Source of the DNA: Rothia uropygialis
GTDB taxonomy: Bacteria > Actinomycetota > Actinomycetes > Actinomycetales > Micrococcaceae
Length of the DNA: 64,000 nt
Direction: 5' to 3'
Assembly (NCBI RefSeq): GCF_004137765.1
Contig: NZ_NOIS01000002.1
Coordinates: forward strand, 372,001 to 436,000
Numbering within the stretch: the first letter of the stretch is position 1; each line of letters opens with the position of its first letter. Both the position numbers and the translations under genes were made by a program. Shown here piece after piece: positions 26,899-35,911 of the stretch. Under the pieces are notes generated by a model. It had not been told where the DNA came from. It did not search any database and saw only the letters and a program-made list of their open reading frames with translations.

Positions 26899-28224
26899 TT
26901 ACCTCGATTTCGAACCGGCGACGTAGACGCTGTGAACGGTCCGGTCGTCGCCGAGCAGCATCGTGGCAAACAACAATTCCTCGGTGCTCTGTGCATAGTC
27001 GGCTCGCTGGCGCAGAACCGGGCTGGATTCGGGATCCAGGACCACGATGTCCGCTTCCTTCCCGGTCTCGAGGCTGCCGACCGCATGGTCAGTGCCCAGT
27101 GCTTCGGCCCCATCCAGTGTTGCCAGGCGAAGAGCCTCAAAGGATTCCAATGGTTCGCCGACGGAACGACTGACCTTGTAGGCCTCGTTGAGCGAGGCAA
27201 GAGGCGAAAGGCTGGTGCCTGCGCCGACATCGGATCCCAACCCGATCCGCAGTCCCTCGTACCGTCGATTTTTCTTGAGCTCAAAGAGGCCTGAACCGAG
27301 AAATAAATTTGAGGTGGGGCAGTGCGCGAGGGAAGCCCTGGCAGATCCCAGTCGTTCCAGTTCGTTGGCGGAGACATGAGTCGCGTGCCCGAATACCGAG
27401 CGGCGTCTGACTAGACCGAAACGTTCGTAGACGGCGGTGTAGTCGCTTTCATCCGGGAAGAGTCCGGAAACCCAATCGCATTCCGCAGGATTCTCCGAAA
27501 GATGGGTCTGGACCACCACGTCGGGGTGGTCCTCCGCGATCTTCCCGAGAAGTTCCAATTGCCGGGATGAAGACGTCGGGGCGAATCGCGGAGTCAGTGC
27601 GTATTCCAAGCGTTCCACCCCGTGCCACTCTTCCAGCAGCTCAAGGCTCTCCTCGTATGCCTGCCCCGGAGTGTCGAGCAGGTATTCGGGGGCGTTGCGG
27701 TCCATACAGACTTTCCCGGTCATCAGGCGGAGATTCTTGGCTCGAGCCGATCGGAACAGCGCGCGGGCCGACTCCGGATGGACCGTGGAGTAAGCGCACG
27801 CCGAGGTGACCCCGTGGTCGATGAGCTGATCGGTAAAGAAGTTCGCCATTTCGGCGCAGTGCGCCCGATCCGCGAAGCGTCCTTCGGCGGGGAACGTGTA
27901 ATTCTCCAGCCATTCCAGGAGCTGTAGGCCTGGCGAAGCGATCATATTCATCTGCGAGTAGTGGACGTGACAGTCGACGAAACCCGGAACGACCAGGCGA
28001 TCGCCGTAGGCCTCTATCGATCCCGTCGGGTATGTCTCGAGGATGTTCGTTGCCTCGCCCACCGCGATGATGCGACCCTCCCTTACCGCTATCGCGCCGT
28101 TTTCGAGGTCCACGGTCTCTTTCGCCGGCCCCTGAACGGGGGTTACCACGTGGCCGGTGATGATCCGGATGGCCGCGGAGGCCGCCTCGGACGTGTCATC
28201 CTCGTGTCTTTCGGTGATGTTCAT
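26899..28224 (-). CDS. guaD: Guanine deaminase
   Basis: 441-residue zinc amidohydrolase converting guanine to xanthine and ammonia. Diagnostic segments are FVDCHVHYSQMNMI (metal-binding HVH), YALTPRFAPTSS, VVQTHLSENPAE, SVFGHATHVS and LGSDVGAGTSLSP with the metal Asp. GGAGGAA precedes the ATG. It lies between two nucleobase permeases and feeds xanthine to the dehydrogenase encoded divergently at 30471-35181. Confidence 0.92.
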   Translation of the reverse strand: MNITERHEDDTSEAASAAIRIITGHVVTPVQGPAKETVDLENGAIAVREGRIIAVGEATNILETYPTGSIEAYGDRLVVPGFVDCHVHYSQMNMIASPGLQLLEWLENYTFPAEGRFADRAHCAEMANFFTDQLIDHGVTSACAYSTVHPESARALFRSARAKNLRLMTGKVCMDRNAPEYLLDTPGQAYEESLELLEEWHGVERLEYALTPRFAPTSSSRQLELLGKIAEDHPDVVVQTHLSENPAECDWVSGLFPDESDYTAVYERFGLVRRRSVFGHATHVSANELERLGSARASLAHCPTSNLFLGSGLFELKKNRRYEGLRIGLGSDVGAGTSLSPLASLNEAYKVSRSVGEPLESFEALRLATLDGAEALGTDHAVGSLETGKEADIVVLDPESSPVLRQRADYAQSTEELLFATMLLGDDRTVHSVYVAGSKSR

Positions 28225-28291
28225 GGCGCAATTCCTCCGTTCATCGCTGTGCTGTCTTGGTTCCGGTCGGCCGCTATGGGCCGGCCTCCTG

Positions 28292-29902
28292 CTAGTTCCG
28301 GGGCGCCTTCCGTGCTACAGGTTTGTCTCCGTCGAGGATCATTCTGATTTGGCTCGTATCGGTCACCTCACCGGAAGCGATCGCTTCCTGGACCTCAGTT
28401 GTCCTCGAGTCCGGAACACAAGGCACTTCTTCGCCGTCCCGGTCGACGAGCTTGCCGTCGGTCACGACGTCGCCATCCTGGAGCTTCTCGATATCCGATG
28501 ACGTGAGATAGCGGACCGGCCTGGCGGCGAAGACCGACGCACCCTTGGAGTTTCCGAAATGGATCTCATTGAAGACGAGATTCAGGAGCACGGCCATGAT
28601 TGCGGCCGAGGAGATTCCGGAGGAGAAAATTGTTTGGAACCAAGACGGGAAATCGTGGTAGATGTCCGGCTGGACCATGGGGATCATCCCGAAGGCCAGG
28701 GAAACGGAGACGATGATGAGGTTCATGTTTCCTTCGTAGGAAACCCCCTTCAGGGTGCGGATGCCCGAGCCCGCAACGGTCCCGAACAGGACGATCCCGG
28801 CACCGCCCAGGACGGGCATGGGAACCGCGGCCACGACTTGGCCCAGAATCGGCAGGAGACCCATGACCACCAGAATCACTCCGCCCGTGGCCACCACGAA
28901 TCGGCTCTTGACCCCGGTCAGGGCGATCAGGCCGATATTCTGCGAAAATGCGGTCTGCGTGAACGACCCGAAAACCGGTGCGGCGGCGGAAGACAGCATG
29001 TCAGCTCGGAGGCCGCGAGCAATCCTGCGACGGCCAACGCGTGTCCCGACCACTTCGCCGACCGCCAACAGATTGGCAACGGATTCCGTCATCGCAACGA
29101 GGATCACGATCACCATCGAGATGATCGCGGCGGGATCGAAAGTCGGCCATCCGAATCCGAAAACTTCCGGTGGGGCCGCCCATGCCCCCTCTCCGACGCC
29201 GGAGAAATCGGTCAGTCCCATGAGCAACCCGACGATCGTGCCGACCACGAGCCCCAAGAGGATCGAAAGGCGGGACAGGGCCGCTGAGCCGACTTTGCTG
29301 AAGAACAGCGTGATCGCGAGGGTAATAAAGGCGAGGAGCACATTGGCCATGGAACCGTAGTCCGAGGCCTTCGAGTCGCCGCCCATGGACCAGTCCGAGG
29401 CGACGGGAATCAGGCTCAATCCGATCCCTGCAATAACCGTTCCGGTGACGACCGGTGGCAGGAACCGAACGACCGAAGCAAAGAACGGAGCGATCAGGAA
29501 TCCGAGGATGCTCGCGACGATCACCGCTCCTAGAACGGTAGTGATGTTGCTGCCTGGGGTGGCCAGGATGGCCAACATGGTGGCCACGCCGCCGAAGGTG
29601 ACGCCCTGGACCACGGGGAGTTTGGCCCCGAGAAATGGCACTCCCACGCTCTGCAGGATTGTGGCCAGGCCGCCTACGAAGAGGCTGGCCGTGACCATGA
29701 TGGCGGTCCGACCCGCCGATAGTCCCAAGGCATTGGCCATGACCAGAGGTACCGCGATGATTCCGCCGTACATCGTCAAGACGTGTTGAAGACCAAAAGT
29801 GATCAGCTTGCCGGCGGGCAACCACGTATCCTCGGGGCGATCCGACGAGGCGGGGACAGATGTCCGCCGCGGTGATCTTTTGGCGGTTTTCTCGCTGGTC
29901 AT
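28292..29902 (-). CDS. NCS2-family xanthine/urate permease
   Basis: 536-residue permease of the xanthine/uracil (PbuX/UacT) branch. Markers are FGLQHVLTMYGGIIAVPLVM in helix 1, VVQGVTFGGVATM, AMTESVANLLAVGEVVG and SFTQTAFSQNIGLIALTGVK. Unlike the core family it has a hydrophilic C-terminal tail of about 80 residues with QDGDVVTDGKLVDRDGEEVP, a pattern repeated in the permease at 40651. GGGAAGG precedes the ATG. First gene of the minus-strand permease/guaD operon. Confidence 0.9.
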   Translation of the reverse strand: MTSEKTAKRSPRRTSVPASSDRPEDTWLPAGKLITFGLQHVLTMYGGIIAVPLVMANALGLSAGRTAIMVTASLFVGGLATILQSVGVPFLGAKLPVVQGVTFGGVATMLAILATPGSNITTVLGAVIVASILGFLIAPFFASVVRFLPPVVTGTVIAGIGLSLIPVASDWSMGGDSKASDYGSMANVLLAFITLAITLFFSKVGSAALSRLSILLGLVVGTIVGLLMGLTDFSGVGEGAWAAPPEVFGFGWPTFDPAAIISMVIVILVAMTESVANLLAVGEVVGTRVGRRRIARGLRADMLSSAAAPVFGSFTQTAFSQNIGLIALTGVKSRFVVATGGVILVVMGLLPILGQVVAAVPMPVLGGAGIVLFGTVAGSGIRTLKGVSYEGNMNLIIVSVSLAFGMIPMVQPDIYHDFPSWFQTIFSSGISSAAIMAVLLNLVFNEIHFGNSKGASVFAARPVRYLTSSDIEKLQDGDVVTDGKLVDRDGEEVPCVPDSRTTEVQEAIASGEVTDTSQIRMILDGDKPVARKAPRN

Positions 29903-30018
29903 CGTATAGAACCTTCCCGAACGCGGGGGCCGGTGCGGCGATGCGGCCCGTCCCTGGTCCGTCGGAAATGCGGAATTTATTTCATGATGCGGTATCTAAG
30001 ATCCGCATCGTGGACCTA

Positions 30019-30048
30019 GTGTAACCTGAGTCACTCAGATCTTGACAA
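30019..30048 (-). promoter_or_regulatory. Promoter of the purine permease operon with operator in the spacer
   Basis: On the minus strand, -35 TTGTCA (30048-30043) and -10 TTACAC (30024-30019) are separated by 18 bases. The perfect palindrome CTGAGT-C-ACTCAG (30026-30038) lies wholly between them, which is where a repressor would block RNA polymerase. The promoter call rests on hexamers and spacing only. Confidence 0.5.
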
Positions 30049-30294
30049 GCCCCTCGAGGAGAAAGTTCGTGATTTCTTGGCTGACCACCCCTTCGGTCGA
30101 GAGTGTCGCACCTTTTGCACGAAACGCCGAGAACAAGCCGAGGCGCATTCATTTTTCCGGCACAGCTCGAAACGCCGTGTCACCAAGTCGAGGACCCCGG
30201 CGTCCGCCCTCATCTACCCCCTTGTGAGGTTCACAGAGATGTGCCCGACACCCCCAATAAGGGAGGGCAGGGTGACACGTAAGTTTCCACGATG

Positions 30295-30310
30295 TGGATT
30301 CCAAATTCCA
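30295..30310. promoter_or_regulatory. IclR-like site upstream of xdhA
   Basis: TGGATTCCAAATTCCA shares the pattern TGGA-N7-TTYCA with sites before uraD and the malic enzyme gene. It overlaps the expected -35 position for the TAATAT hexamer at 30321. Confidence 0.45.
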
Positions 30311-30470
30311 TCAGGAGTGCTAATATGACCAGAATACAAATATTGGTAAGCCACATCACACTCTACGGGGCATTTGTGGCGCACCCTGTCAGGGGCAGCG
30401 GGACAAAGATGCCCTGGGGCGCTTCCCGCTCTGAGAGCGTTCAGAGAATCCGAAGAACTAGGAGGACGTG

Positions 30471-31943
30471 ATGATGGGTTCATTTCACATCACCGTCAAC
30501 GGCCAACCCCGAGAAGATGCCGACGTACCTGTGTACCTCAATCTGCTGGACTGGCTCCGCAATCTGGGCCTCACCGGTGCCAAAGAAGGTTGCGCAGAAG
30601 GCGAATGCGGCGCGTGCGCCGTCCTGATCGCTCGACCGGACGGTGACGGGGGGTCCCGGTGGACGTCCGTCAACGCGTGCCTGACACCGGCAATCGCATG
30701 CAACGGACAGGAGGTCATCACCTCGGAGGGGCTCGGGACCTGCCCCGGACCGGGCTCCGAGGAGGACCTTCACCCTGTACAACGCGAAATGGCCTACCGC
30801 GGCGGGTCCCAGTGCGGCTTCTGCACCCCCGGCTTCATCTGTTCGATGGCGGCTGAGTACTACCGGCCCGAACGCGCTACCGAATCCGTGTCCGAGGCGA
30901 CCGAAGAGATGGGTGACAACGGTTTCGATCTGCATGCCCTGTCCGGAAATCTTTGCCGTTGCACCGGATACCGCCCCATCAAGGACGCCGCATATGCCCT
31001 GGAAACACCGGACAAGGACGACCCCCTGTTCGAGCGCCAATCGTCCTCGGCTCCGCCGGCGTGCCGCACCGAAGTGCACACCGAGACCTCGACGTTCCTG
31101 CGCCCCTCCAGCATCGAGGAATTGGCCCAACGGTGCGCGGACCACCCGGATGCGGTCCTCCTGGCCGGTGGGACGGATGTCGGGGTCGAAACCAATATTC
31201 GGCATATTCGCCCCAAGACGGTCCTGGCCATCGATCGCCTCGAGGGGCTCCGGTCCTTCCGATTCGCGGACGACTACGTGGAGCTCGGAGCCTCAATGAC
31301 CCTTTCGGAGCTGGAACGCGGCCTGGACGGTCGGATTCCACTGGTTGCCCAGCTCATCCCCCAGTTCGCATCACGGCTCGTGCGCAACAGCGCGACGTTG
31401 GGCGGCAACCTCGGCACGGGGTCGCCGATCGGCGACTCCGCCCCCGTGCTCCTGGCCCTGGACGCTTCCCTCGTGCTGTTCTCGATGTCGGGCGAGCGCA
31501 CCGTGCCGATCTCCGAGTACTTCACCGGGTACCGACAGACCGTCCGGGAACCGGGCGAGTTCATTCGCGCGATCCGCATCCCGATGCCCCTCTCGGAAAC
31601 CACGGCTTTCTACAAGGTCGCCAAACGACGATTCGACGACATTTCATCGGTCGCAACGGCCTTCTCCATGCAGCTCGAACAGGGGCGCATTTCCTCGATT
31701 CGGATCGGAATGGGTGGTGTCGCGGCCACACCCATCCGTGCGCTGGCCGCCGAGCGAGCCCTGGTGAACCAGCCCTGGACGGAGCAGACGGCCCGCGAGG
31801 CCTCCGTTCTAATGACCGCCGAAAGCACGCCCATGGACGACCACCGCGCGAGTTCGCGCTATCGATCACAAATGCTGGAACAGAGCATGATGAGGTTCTT
31901 CGCCCAACACCGTCCCTCCGAATACATAGGAGCGAAATCATGA
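30471..31943 (+). CDS. xdhA: Xanthine dehydrogenase small subunit (FeS and FAD domains)
   Basis: 490-residue subunit that passes electrons from the molybdenum centre to NAD+. Residues 1-95 are a plant-type [2Fe-2S] domain with GCAEGECGACAV and a further Cys in NACLTP; residues 100-175 are the second [2Fe-2S] domain with QCGFCTPGF and NLCRCTGYRP. From about 210 comes the FAD-binding domain with LLAGGTDVGVE and SATLGGNLGTGSPIGD. GGAGG lies just before the tandem start codons; ATG at 30471 or 30474 fits better than GTG at 30468. Its stop overlaps the next ATG. Confidence 0.94.
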   Translation: MMGSFHITVNGQPREDADVPVYLNLLDWLRNLGLTGAKEGCAEGECGACAVLIARPDGDGGSRWTSVNACLTPAIACNGQEVITSEGLGTCPGPGSEEDLHPVQREMAYRGGSQCGFCTPGFICSMAAEYYRPERATESVSEATEEMGDNGFDLHALSGNLCRCTGYRPIKDAAYALETPDKDDPLFERQSSSAPPACRTEVHTETSTFLRPSSIEELAQRCADHPDAVLLAGGTDVGVETNIRHIRPKTVLAIDRLEGLRSFRFADDYVELGASMTLSELERGLDGRIPLVAQLIPQFASRLVRNSATLGGNLGTGSPIGDSAPVLLALDASLVLFSMSGERTVPISEYFTGYRQTVREPGEFIRAIRIPMPLSETTAFYKVAKRRFDDISSVATAFSMQLEQGRISSIRIGMGGVAATPIRALAAERALVNQPWTEQTAREASVLMTAESTPMDDHRASSRYRSQMLEQSMMRFFAQHRPSEYIGAKS

Positions 31944-34384
31944 ACACGGTAGCCCAACCCCCAGCCAGCTCTTACCCCGCCGGCGTCGGCACGCGAGTCT
32001 CCCATGAGAGCGCCGCGCTTCACGTCACCGGCGAGGCCCTGTACACCCACGATCTCGCGACCCGGGACAAGAGCGCCCTTCATGCTTGGCCCGTGCAATC
32101 CCCTCACGCCCACGCGCTCGTCACGTCCATGCGCACCGAACGTGCCCGCAAGGTCCCGGGTGTCGTTGAGGTCCTGACGGCCGAGGACGTGCCGGGGCTC
32201 AATGACGCCGGCGTCAAACACGATGAGCCTCTTTTCCCCTCCGAGGTCATGTACTTCGGCCATGCCGTGTGCTGGGTCATCGGCGAGACCACGGAGGCAG
32301 CCCGGCAGGGCGCGGAAGCCGTGGAAATCGACTACGAGCCTCTGTCTTCGATCGTGACCCTTCCTGAGGCGATCGGTTCAGGCAGTTTCCAGGGCCCGCA
32401 GCACCTCTTGGAACGTGGCGAATCCGGCTCCGCGCTCGACGATTCGGCGCACCGGTTCCGCGGGACCTTCGAATTCGGCGGTCAGGAACACTTCTACCTG
32501 GAAACGCACGCATCCTATGCACGCGTGGACGAGGGCGGTCAGGTCCTGGTCAATTCCTCGACCCAGCATCCGTCCGAGACCCAGGAGATCGTGGCTCACG
32601 TGCTGGGGCTGTCCAGCCACGAGGTCACGGTCCAATCCTTGCGCATGGGCGGAGCATTCGGTGGCAAGGAAATGCAGCCACACGGTCTCGCAGCCATCGC
32701 CGCGATCGCGACGGTGCGCACGGGAAAGCCGGTCAGTCTGCGACTGACCAGGACCCAGGACATCACCATGACCGGAAAACGTCACCCGTTCCACGCGGAG
32801 TGGGAGGCCGGTTTCGACGAGCAGGGCCGCTTCACGGCCCTCGAGGCCACCCTGACCGCCGATGGCGGCTGGGCAATGGATCTTTCGGAGCCTGTACTCT
32901 CCAGGGCCATGTGCCACATCGACAATGCCTACATGATCCCCAACGTGTCGGTCACCGGAAGAATCGCCAAGACGCACAAAACCTCCCAGACCGCCTTCCG
33001 AGGATTCGGTGGACCCCAGGGAATGCTGGTCCTCGAGAACATTCTCGGCCGCTGCGCTCCGCTGATAGGGCTCGACGCGGGCGAGCTTCGTCGCCGCAAC
33101 TTCTATCAGCCCGGCGACACCACACCGTACGGCCAACCGGTTCGGCATGCCGAGCGGATCACGGAGATCTGGGGGACGCTGACCGAACGCGCGGACGTCG
33201 TACGCCGGAAGGCCGAAATCGCGGAATTCAACGCCGCACACGCAGATACCAAAAGGTCCCTGGCCATGACACCTGTCAAGTTCGGGATTTCGTTCAACTT
33301 CGCTGCCTTCAACCAGGCCGGAGCCTTGGTACACGTCTATAAGGACGGTTCCGTGCTCATCAATCACGGCGGCACCGAGATGGGGCAGGGTCTGCACACC
33401 AAAATGCGCCAGGTCGCCGCAACAACCCTTGGTGTGGGTCTGGAACGGGTACGCTTGGCGCCCACTCGCACGGACAAGGTGCCCAATACTTCCGCGACGG
33501 CCGCGAGCTCCGGCGCGGATCTCAATGGCGGCGCGGTGAAGAATGCGTGTGAGCAGATTCGGGAGCGCCTGGCACAGGTTGCCGCGGGAAAGTTCGGTGC
33601 CAATCCTCATGACGTTCGATTCGAGGATGACGGTGTCGCGGCGCTCGGCAAGGACCCCGTGCGCTTCGAAGAGGTGGTCTCGGATGCCTATCTGCAAAGG
33701 GTCCAGCTCTTCGCCGCCGGTTACTACCGCACCGAGGGAATCCACTGGGACTCTGCGAATATGCACGGTTCCCCCTTCAAGTACTTCGCCTACGGTGCCG
33801 CTGCGACCGAGGTCGAGGTCGATGCCTTCACCGGCGCATACCGCGTACTCAGGACCGATATCGTGCACGACGTCGGGGACTCGCTGTCCCCGTTGGTGGA
33901 CGTAGGCCAGATCGAAGGCGGATTCGTGCAAGGCACGGGGTGGTTGACCCTCGAGGAGCTTCGCTGGGACACCTCCGACGGCGAGAGGAGGGGTCGCCTC
34001 GCGACGCAAGCAGCGAGCACGTACAAGCTGCCGAGCTTCTCCGAACTTCCCGGCGAGTTCAACGTCCACCTCTTCGAGCGGGCCACCGAGACCGGCGTCG
34101 TCTACGGCTCCAAGGCCGTCGGAGAGCCGCCCCTGATGCTTGCGATGAGTGTGCGGGAGGCCCTTCGCACGGCGGTCGAGGCATTCGGGCCGGAGGGGGT
34201 CGAAGTGGACCTGGGATGCCCTTCAACGCCAGAGGCGGTGTTCTGGGCAATCCAGGAGGCCAGAGGAAAGGTGCCCGGGGGTGAGGCCGTCCGAGCCGAA
34301 GAAGATCGAGAAGACGTCGGCAGCGCACCGGGTCCGGGTCCTCAGGCCGCCAAGCCTCCGCAGCCAGAAACCGAGTCCGTCTGA
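31940..34384 (+). CDS. xdhB: Xanthine dehydrogenase large subunit (molybdopterin-binding)
   Basis: 814-residue catalytic subunit that hydroxylates hypoxanthine/xanthine to urate. Molybdopterin-contact segments are visible: LRMGGAFGGKEMQ, SQTAFRGFGGPQGM, INHGGTEMGQGLH and, near the C-terminus, YGSKAVGEPPLM with the catalytic Glu. The start ATG overlaps the xdhA stop (ATGA). The C-terminal 40 residues are acidic and Pro-rich, beyond the usual end. The frame stays open upstream inside xdhA but without family sequence. Confidence 0.94.
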   Translation: MNTVAQPPASSYPAGVGTRVSHESAALHVTGEALYTHDLATRDKSALHAWPVQSPHAHALVTSMRTERARKVPGVVEVLTAEDVPGLNDAGVKHDEPLFPSEVMYFGHAVCWVIGETTEAARQGAEAVEIDYEPLSSIVTLPEAIGSGSFQGPQHLLERGESGSALDDSAHRFRGTFEFGGQEHFYLETHASYARVDEGGQVLVNSSTQHPSETQEIVAHVLGLSSHEVTVQSLRMGGAFGGKEMQPHGLAAIAAIATVRTGKPVSLRLTRTQDITMTGKRHPFHAEWEAGFDEQGRFTALEATLTADGGWAMDLSEPVLSRAMCHIDNAYMIPNVSVTGRIAKTHKTSQTAFRGFGGPQGMLVLENILGRCAPLIGLDAGELRRRNFYQPGDTTPYGQPVRHAERITEIWGTLTERADVVRRKAEIAEFNAAHADTKRSLAMTPVKFGISFNFAAFNQAGALVHVYKDGSVLINHGGTEMGQGLHTKMRQVAATTLGVGLERVRLAPTRTDKVPNTSATAASSGADLNGGAVKNACEQIRERLAQVAAGKFGANPHDVRFEDDGVAALGKDPVRFEEVVSDAYLQRVQLFAAGYYRTEGIHWDSANMHGSPFKYFAYGAAATEVEVDAFTGAYRVLRTDIVHDVGDSLSPLVDVGQIEGGFVQGTGWLTLEELRWDTSDGERRGRLATQAASTYKLPSFSELPGEFNVHLFERATETGVVYGSKAVGEPPLMLAMSVREALRTAVEAFGPEGVEVDLGCPSTPEAVFWAIQEARGKVPGGEAVRAEEDREDVGSAPGPGPQAAKPPQPETESV

Positions 34385-35181
34385 TGGAGTGGCTGACCGG
34401 TCTCCAAGAGCTGCGCGAGGAAGGGGCGGCCGGGGTTCTGGTGACTCTGACGTCGGTGCGCGGTCACGCCCCTCGTGCGGCCGGAGCGAAGATGGTCGTG
34501 GCCCGTGGCCGCGCGTGGGACACCATCGGCGGCGGGAACCTCGAGGCCACCCTGACTGAGCAGGCGCACCATATGCTGAGCGCTGGCGAGTCCGAGCCGC
34601 GTTCCGAGGAAATCTCCCTCAACGAGCGCGCCACCACCCGGTACGGTCAGCAGTGCTGCGGCGGGAAGGTGACGGCGCTTCTCGAGCCAATCGCCGCGCC
34701 GCCAGTCGTTGCAATCTTCGGAGCCGGGCACGTGGGCCTCGAGGTGGCCCGGGCCTTGTCCCGCCTCCCCGTGAGCTTGCACCTGACGGACAGCCGCCAG
34801 GCCGCAGTCAATGCGGCCGAATCCCTCGAGCCCCTCGACGGTTCCGCAACACTTCGCGTGCACCATGCTCCGGCTCCGGAAGCAGTTTTGAAGGAGCTGC
34901 CCGCGGGTAGCCACATTCTGATCATGTCCCACGACCACTCCGAGGACCTCATTCTGTGCGATACGGTTTTGGGACGCGATGACCTAGCTTCGGTGGGGTT
35001 GATCGGTTCCTCGGCCAAGTGGGCACGCTTTCGGAAGCGTTTGCTGGAGCTGGGGCACGACGAGGCCGCCCTCGGCCGGATCACGTGCCCCATCGGTATC
35101 CCCGGAATCGGCGGAAAATCGCCCGCAGTCATTGCAATCAGCGTGGTGGCGGCCCTAGCCCAGGTGATCGACCGGCCCTGA
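34384..35181 (+). CDS. xdhC: Xanthine dehydrogenase accessory protein XdhC
   Basis: 265-residue cytoplasmic chaperone that binds and sulfurates the molybdenum cofactor and inserts it into XdhB. The N-terminal XdhC_CoxI domain has RGHAPRAAGAKMVV, and the C-terminal Rossmann domain has IFGAGHVGLEVARAL and SHDHSEDL; GIPGIGGKSPAVIAIS is the conserved end. TGATG overlap with xdhB. Last gene of the xdh operon, converging on the bacteriocin ABC gene. Confidence 0.93.
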   Translation: MEWLTGLQELREEGAAGVLVTLTSVRGHAPRAAGAKMVVARGRAWDTIGGGNLEATLTEQAHHMLSAGESEPRSEEISLNERATTRYGQQCCGGKVTALLEPIAAPPVVAIFGAGHVGLEVARALSRLPVSLHLTDSRQAAVNAAESLEPLDGSATLRVHHAPAPEAVLKELPAGSHILIMSHDHSEDLILCDTVLGRDDLASVGLIGSSAKWARFRKRLLELGHDEAALGRITCPIGIPGIGGKSPAVIAISVVAALAQVIDRP

Positions 35182-35254
35182 GTGCCGCGGGTTGAGCGTC
35201 CCGTGGGCCCGGCGCGCTCTTGGCTGGTGTCTGGGCGCGACGCGCCGTCGACGT

Positions 35255-35911
35255 TCAGCGACGAAAGTGCGCGACGTCGATGGTCCGGTCGCACAGATCC
35301 ATGACGTCGGCGTTGTGCGTTGCGATGACCGCGGCCCCGCCGCACGCGACCATCTCCCGGACCTTGGTCAGGACCAGCGCACCGTTCTCGGCGTCGAGCG
35401 CACCGGTGGGTTCGTCGGCCAGGATCATGCTCGGGCGTTTGAGCATCACACCGGCCAGCGCGACCCGCTGCTGTTCACCGCCGGACAGGTGGTAGACCTT
35501 GCTGTTCTCGCGGCCCTCGATCCCGACGTCGGCCAGCGCCCGCGATATCTCCTTTCGGTCGGGCCGGTCACGGCGTGGGAGCAGACGCAACGGCTCCTGA
35601 AGGTTCTTGAGTACCGTGTCCGACTCGACCAGCGCGTAGTTCTGGAAGAGATAGCCGAGATGTCGGCGTCGGAATTGCCTTTGTTTCCGTGGCGCGCGGC
35701 GTGAGAAGTCCTGGCCCATCATGGTGAGCCGACCCGAGGTCAGTTCGCTGAGGCACCCCAGACAGTTCAGCAGGGTCGTCTTGCCCGATCCGGACGGTCC
35801 GACGAGTGCGACCATTTCGCCGGGTTCGATCGTGAGGTTGACGCCGCGCCAAATGGTCGACGAACCAATGACTTTCTCCCCCTCGCTGACGACGACGATC
35901 GGCTCAGGCAA
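35255..35911 (-). CDS. Bacteriocin-associated ABC transporter ATP-binding protein
   Basis: 218-residue ABC ATPase of the MacB/LolD-like group that accompanies lactococcin-972-type bacteriocins. Walker A GPSGSGKTTLLN near residue 40, Q-loop in YLFQNYAL, signature LSGGEQQRVALAG, Walker B MILADEPTGALD and the switch His in VIATHNADV are all present, so the protein should bind and hydrolyse ATP. It starts at TTG: AGGAGG lies 7-8 bases upstream and no ATG is in range. The start overlaps the ancestral stop of the membrane-protein gene. It probably powers immunity or export with that partner, which is broken here. Confidence 0.88.
   Translation of the reverse strand: MPEPIVVVSEGEKVIGSSTIWRGVNLTIEPGEMVALVGPSGSGKTTLLNCLGCLSELTSGRLTMMGQDFSRRAPRKQRQFRRRHLGYLFQNYALVESDTVLKNLQEPLRLLPRRDRPDRKEISRALADVGIEGRENSKVYHLSGGEQQRVALAGVMLKRPSMILADEPTGALDAENGALVLTKVREMVACGGAAVIATHNADVMDLCDRTIDVAHFRR

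Larger units (their letters stand above)
29903..30470. other. Divergent regulatory region between purine permease and xdhA
   Basis: About 570 bases without a convincing gene. It holds a minus-strand promoter with an internal palindrome, a second inverted repeat in that transcript's leader (GATGCGG / CCGCATC, 29986-29992 and 30003-30009), a palindrome TCCAC-GAT-GTGGA (30286-30298), a 16-bp IclR-like site and a TAATAT -10 candidate at 30321-30326 for the xdh operon. Confidence 0.55.

Noticed and set aside
29903-30470. Purine riboswitch upstream of the permease or xdhA
   Set aside because: I could not find the conserved purine-aptamer core or its three-helix arrangement; the dyads look like protein operators.
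32378-34069. Long minus-strand frame of over 560 codons
   Set aside because: Antisense shadow of xdhB, which has all molybdopterin motifs.
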